A stretch of 9,150 nucleotides of DNA from Clostridia bacterium (GTDB taxonomy: Bacteria > Bacillota > Clostridia > Christensenellales > HGM11417), in the NCBI GenBank assembly GCA_028700355.1, contig JAQVSX010000013.1, positions 1 through 9,150 on the forward strand. Direction: 5' to 3'. A program made the position numbers and the translations under genes. Of the stretch, positions 5,848 through 9,150 are shown piece after piece. The notes under the pieces are model-generated. The model was not told the DNA's origin. It did no database searches and worked only from the letters and a program-made list of their open reading frames with translations. The stretch's first letter is position 1, and each line of letters begins with the position of its first letter.

Positions 5848-7998
5848 ATGAAAAAAATCACAATGTTTTTACTTACAAAAAAATACATAATGCCGATTAT
5901 TTTTGCCGCGCTTTGCATTATAAGTATATTCACGCTGCCGCTGACAAAGGTTAATTACGACCAAACAAAATACCTGCCCCAAGACACGCAGACTTCTAAG
6001 GGGTTAAAAATACTATATGACGAATTCGGCGAAAACGCCTCCCTTTCGGTAATGGTTAAAGACTTGTCATTACAGCAGGCGCTTGAATTTAAAGCCCTAT
6101 TAATCCAAATTGACGGCGCTAAGCAGGTTGTATGGCTTGACGATATCGTACTACCTTATAAGCCTGAGGAAATAAGCACAGATATGTTCTGGCAAAATTA
6201 TCAAAATTTTTCTGCGTCATTACCCGATGAGGTTAAAAATGTACTTAGTAATTATTACAACGGCGATGCCCTGTTTACCGTAATATTAAACGGCAAGGAA
6301 TATGAACAAAGCACTATAAGCGCAATAGAAAAAATTGATAAGCTAGGTGATGTTCATCTTAGCGGCGAGGCTGCAAAGACATATAACAATGTCGATGTTA
6401 CATATTCGGAAACATTTATGGCAATGCTTATAATAATACCGCTTGCAATAATAATATTACTTTTTGCGACAGATTCTTTTATAAAACCTTTTTTATTTCT
6501 GCTGGTTATGGGCGTTTCTGTTATTATTAATATGGGCAGCAACGCAATTTTCGGCGAAATATCATATCTGACGCAAGCGACGGCGGCAATATTGCAAATG
6601 GCGCTTTCTATAGATTATATGATTATACTTTCCAACAGATTTAACAAGGAAAGGGAAAAATTTACCGATATAAAAGAAGCTATGTGCGAGGCAGTAAGAA
6701 AATCAATTCTGCCTATTGCCGCAAGCTCGCTTACAACAATAGCGGGCTTTGTGGCACTTATGTTTATGCGCTATTCAATAGGTTTCGATATGGGTATTGT
6801 GCTTACAAAAGGAATATTTTTAAGCCTTTTAACTGTATTGTTGCTGATGCCGTCGTTAATGATTTTGCTAAACAAGGCTATAGAAAAAACCTCGCATAAA
6901 ACATTTAAACTAAGCTTTAAAGGTTTGTTCGGTCTGCTGAAAAAATCAAGGTTTGTATTGCCGGTTATTATGCTGATATTAATTGCGGCATCTGCTTATG
7001 CGCAATATAATAACGAGTTTATTTATGGGGATTCCGCATCGACGGGCGGCAAAGGCAGCAGGCTGTATCAAGACAGAGCCGCAATTGAGCAGTCTTTCGG
7101 CAGACAGAATCAACTTGTAATACTTGTGCCAAAAAGTGATATAACAAAGGAATCTACCATAGCCATGCAACTTACACAAAAGGAATACATAACATCAGTC
7201 AGCAGTTATTCCATTGCAAAATTTCAGGCTGAGGGCAGCGGCTTATCCCTTTCACCTCTAACAGAAAAACAATTTTTAGGAGAAAATTATTTCAGAATAA
7301 TTCTTAATTTAAATGTAAGCGAGGAAGGTGACGACAGCACCGCCGCTATAAACGATATAAAAAGCATTGCAGACGGACAATTTACTGATTATTATCTTAT
7401 AGGCAACAGCGCAAGTGTACTCGATATCAAAAAAGTAACCGATTATGACTACAATGTAATAATGGCGGTATCTATAGGACTTGTGTTTTTAGTACTGCTG
7501 TTTTCCTTTAAATCTATATTGATGCCGCTGCTGCTGATTTTTGTAATACAAGGTTCAATATGGATAAATTACGCATACCCCTATTTATTCAATCAGCCCA
7601 TTATTTTTATAGGCTTAATTATGGTAAGCTGTATACAATTAGGTGCGACAATAGATTACGGTATAATTCTGTCTGAAAGTTATATGCATTACAGAAAAAG
7701 TATGGGAAAATTTGACGCAGCCCTTGCATCCTTACAGGAAAATAAACATTCCGTTATAACTTCGGCATCTATAATGTGCGGAGCGGGTTTTGCTCTCAGC
7801 ATTGCTTCTACAATGCCGGGAGTATCTATGATTGGCGTACTGGTCGGAAGGGGCGCTTTGACTTCGGGGCTGTTAGTGCTTATATTATTGCCGCAATTAT
7901 TTATGCTTTTTGATAAAGGCATACATTATACATCATTAAAGAGCGGCTTTTTAATGCCCGTAAAAAAGAGTAAAACAAAAGAAAATAAAAAGATTTAA
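5848..7998 (+). CDS. MMPL/RND superfamily transporter
   Basis: This 716-residue inner membrane protein has the duplicated RND/MMPL plan. TM1 (about 13-33) and a large extracytoplasmic loop (about 34-189) are followed by TM2-6 (190-342). TM7 (368-386), a second loop (387-534) and TM8-12 (535-688) repeat the pattern. The tail is short and basic (KKSKTKENKKI). The conserved acidic pairs of TM4 and TM10 are visible as SIDYMIILSNRF (Asp256) and TIDYGIILSESY (Asp603), which suits proton-driven export. KVNYDQTKYLPQDTQ at 34-48 is typical of MMPL proteins of Gram-positive anaerobes. No membrane fusion or outer membrane partner is nearby, as expected for a monoderm. The ATG is preceded by AGGAGG (5833-5838). 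The upstream TetR gene suggests inducible expression. The substrate is unknown: drug, lipid or hydrophobic compound export are all possible. Confidence 0.92.
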   Translation: MKKITMFLLTKKYIMPIIFAALCIISIFTLPLTKVNYDQTKYLPQDTQTSKGLKILYDEFGENASLSVMVKDLSLQQALEFKALLIQIDGAKQVVWLDDIVLPYKPEEISTDMFWQNYQNFSASLPDEVKNVLSNYYNGDALFTVILNGKEYEQSTISAIEKIDKLGDVHLSGEAAKTYNNVDVTYSETFMAMLIIIPLAIIILLFATDSFIKPFLFLLVMGVSVIINMGSNAIFGEISYLTQATAAILQMALSIDYMIILSNRFNKEREKFTDIKEAMCEAVRKSILPIAASSLTTIAGFVALMFMRYSIGFDMGIVLTKGIFLSLLTVLLLMPSLMILLNKAIEKTSHKTFKLSFKGLFGLLKKSRFVLPVIMLILIAASAYAQYNNEFIYGDSASTGGKGSRLYQDRAAIEQSFGRQNQLVILVPKSDITKESTIAMQLTQKEYITSVSSYSIAKFQAEGSGLSLSPLTEKQFLGENYFRIILNLNVSEEGDDSTAAINDIKSIADGQFTDYYLIGNSASVLDIKKVTDYDYNVIMAVSIGLVFLVLLFSFKSILMPLLLIFVIQGSIWINYAYPYLFNQPIIFIGLIMVSCIQLGATIDYGIILSESYMHYRKSMGKFDAALASLQENKHSVITSASIMCGAGFALSIASTMPGVSMIGVLVGRGALTSGLLVLILLPQLFMLFDKGIHYTSLKSGFLMPVKKSKTKENKKI

Positions 7999-8028
7999 AA
8001 AAAAGTTAAGGGGCTCTGCCGCCCCTTA
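7997..8028 (-). terminator. Rho-independent terminator of pyrH
   Basis: Arms at 8007-8014 and 8021-8028 form a perfect 8-bp stem (TAAGGGGC / GCCCCTTA) with a 6-base loop. The A run at 7997-8004 becomes the T tract on the - strand, so the hairpin serves pyrH. On the + strand no T tract follows, so it is a poorer terminator for the convergent exporter gene. Confidence 0.85.
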
Positions 8029-8031
8029 CTT

Positions 8032-8745
8032 CTAATTATTTATAAGCGTTCCTATTTTTTTACCTGAAACGGCTTTTATAATGCTGTCAGGCTCGTTAAG
8101 AGCAAAAACTATAACGGGAATATTATTTTCCATACACATAGATGTTGCGGTGGTGTCCATAGCCTTTAAGCCATTCTTTATTACATCTATAAATTTTATG
8201 TTGTCATATTTTTTAGCCTGAGGATTTGTTTTAGGGTCGCCGTCGTAAACACCGTCTATATTTTTAGCGAGCAGCAACACATCTGCCTGAACCTCTGCAG
8301 CCCGCAGCGCAGCGCCGGTATCGGTAGAAAAATACGGATTGCCCGTTCCACAAGCAAAAATTACTACCCTGCCCTTTTCTAAATGTCTTATAGCCCGTCT
8401 CAAAATATAAGGTTCAGCTACCCTTGTTATTGTAAGAGCGGTCTGTACTCTTGTCTGTATACCGTGCTTTTCAAGCGCATCCTGCAAAGCTAAGGCATTA
8501 ATAACAGTCGCAAGCATACCCATATGGTCTGCCGCCGTCCTGTCCATATTACTGCCCTGTCTGCCCCGCCAAAAATTGCCGCCGCCCACAATAATGCCTA
8601 TCTGTATTCCCTTGTTGATAATCGGCCCTATCTGACCTACAACATTTTCCAGCTTGCTGTTGTCTAAACCGAAACCGTTATCGCCCGCAAGCGCTTCGCC
8701 GCTGAGTTTGATAATTACTCTTTTATAATTATTACCGTTAATCAT
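8032..8745 (-). CDS. pyrH: UMP kinase (uridylate kinase)
   Basis: This 237-residue cytoplasmic enzyme of the amino acid kinase fold converts UMP and ATP to UDP and ADP in pyrimidine nucleotide synthesis. Motifs are KLSGEAL (13-19), [10 protein letters not shown] (53-62), [21 protein letters not shown] (67-87), [11 protein letters not shown] (132-142), [13 protein letters not shown] and [18 protein letters not shown]. These are the standard bacterial PyrH signatures, and the length is normal. The start is ATG 8745, eight bases after AGGAG (8758-8754). A GTG at 8754 would add three residues but overlaps that site. It lies downstream of tsf on the same strand with a terminator between them. The ribosome recycling factor gene frr, its common partner, does not follow. 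Bacterial UMP kinases are usually controlled by UTP and GTP. Confidence 0.97.
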   Translation of the reverse strand: MINGNNYKRVIIKLSGEALAGDNGFGLDNSKLENVVGQIGPIINKGIQIGIIVGGGNFWRGRQGSNMDRTAADHMGMLATVINALALQDALEKHGIQTRVQTALTITRVAEPYILRRAIRHLEKGRVVIFACGTGNPYFSTDTGAALRAAEVQADVLLLAKNIDGVYDGDPKTNPQAKKYDNIKFIDVIKNGLKAMDTTATSMCMENNIPVIVFALNEPDSIIKAVSGKKIGTLINN

Positions 8746-8753
8746 AACAAACA

Positions 8754-8760
8754 CTCCTTA
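8754..8760 (-). promoter_or_regulatory. pyrH ribosome binding site that decides the start
   Basis: TAAGGAG on the - strand is a strong Shine-Dalgarno sequence, eight bases before ATG 8745. It overlaps the alternative GTG at 8754-8752, which argues against that start. Confidence 0.8.
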
Positions 8761-8767
8761 TCAGGCT

Positions 8768-8798
8768 AAAAAAAAGGAACACAAAAACAGTGTTCCTT
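8768..8798 (-). terminator. Intrinsic terminator between tsf and pyrH
   Basis: A perfect 9-bp stem (AAGGAACAC at 8774-8782, GTGTTCCTT at 8790-8798) has a 7-base loop. On the - strand it is followed by a run of eight T (8775-8768, the last two stem bases included). It starts six bases after the tsf stop and ends seven bases before the pyrH ribosome binding site. It could terminate most tsf transcripts and so lower pyrH expression. Confidence 0.85.
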
Positions 8799-8804
8799 AT
8801 ATAT

Positions 8805-9150
8805 TTATTTTTGAGTCATTTTACTGATTTCGTCAGCTAAATTATCCTTTCTCTTTTCAATTCCTTCGCCAAGCTCATAACGAACAAATCTTCTTACAGA
8901 AATCTTTTCACCTATGGCGCTTGTAGCTTCACCTACTAAATCTTTAATAGTGATATCTGGGTTTTTAATAAATTTCTGTTGCAGTAATACATTTTCTTCA
9001 AAAAATTTATTAAGCCTGCCCTCTACCATCTTTTCAATAACATTTGCGGGCTTTGGCTTTGGCTCGTTTAAAGCCTGCTCCCTTAATATCCTTTTTTCCT
9101 TTTCAATAATCTCGGCAGGTATATCGTCTACGCTTACGTATTCCGGCTTT
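8805..9150 (-). CDS. tsf: Elongation factor Ts, N-terminal part outside window
   Basis: The visible 114 residues are the C-terminal part of EF-Ts, the guanine nucleotide exchange factor that recycles EF-Tu in translation. The fragment reads KPEYVSVDDIPAEIIEKEK, then ILREQALNEPKPKPANVIEK, then MVEGRLNKFFEENVLLQQKF. This is the characteristic EF-Ts stretch (VPAE...EKE...Q...KP...I.EKMVEGR...FF.E..LL.Q.F), and it continues with NPDITIKDLV and ISVRRFVRYELGEGIEK. The frame is open to the window edge, so the start (and probably rpsB) lies beyond 9150. An internal ATG at 9029 is not a true start because homologous sequence continues upstream of it. The tsf-pyrH order is the common bacterial one. Confidence 0.96.
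   Translation of the reverse strand, partial: KPEYVSVDDIPAEIIEKEKRILREQALNEPKPKPANVIEKMVEGRLNKFFEENVLLQQKFIKNPDITIKDLVGEATSAIGEKISVRRFVRYELGEGIEKRKDNLADEISKMTQK

Noticed and set aside
8746..8754. GTG start of pyrH, three codons longer
   Set aside because: It overlaps the Shine-Dalgarno sequence TAAGGAG. ATG 8745 has ideal spacing.

Overview
The window looks like ordinary chromosome from a low-GC, anaerobic Firmicute of the class Clostridia. The sequence is AT-rich, ribosome binding sites are of the AGGAG type, promoters are sigma-A-like, and there are many rho-independent hairpins. An Rnf operon in the clostridial order (E-A-B at its end) fits a fermentative or acetogenic anaerobe. Base and codon use look even across the window, and I see no transposase, integrase, tRNA, rRNA, CRISPR array or phage gene. 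No species can be named from this.

Left part (1-3636, + strand): the last three genes of an rnf operon are rnfE (5' end missing), rnfA and rnfB. They encode membrane and iron-sulfur subunits of the ion-pumping ferredoxin:NAD+ oxidoreductase. A 322-bp AT-rich gap carries a weak AU hairpin and promoter-like sites. It leads to a Ppx/GppA-type exopolyphosphatase gene with a forced TTG start and a degenerate C-terminal HD domain, closed by a good terminator.

Middle (3637-5153): a small monocistronic DUF378 membrane protein gene follows an unusual leader with a perfect 16-bp inverted repeat. It converges on a LacX-like aldose 1-epimerase gene on the - strand, and a 15-bp hairpin lies between them.

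Right-middle (5010-8000, + strand): a TetR-family regulator is transcribed divergently from the epimerase. Its promoter matches the consensus exactly (TTGACA, 17 bp, TATAAT) and has a 7-7-7 inverted repeat inside it, as expected for autoregulation. Next comes a 12-TM MMPL/RND-type exporter, preceded by a perfect 24-bp palindrome next to its RBS. This regulator-exporter pair is the main accessory-like unit, and its substrate cannot be read from sequence.

Right end (8000-9150, - strand): pyrH (UMP kinase) lies downstream of tsf (EF-Ts, N-terminal part missing), the usual bacterial tsf-pyrH order. A strong intrinsic terminator sits between them and ends just before the pyrH RBS. The frr gene that often follows pyrH is absent; a terminator and the convergent exporter gene are found instead.

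I found no clearly new multi-gene system. The items most worth a second look are regulatory: the DUF378 leader, the operator-like palindromes of the TetR/MMPL unit, and the tsf-pyrH terminator.
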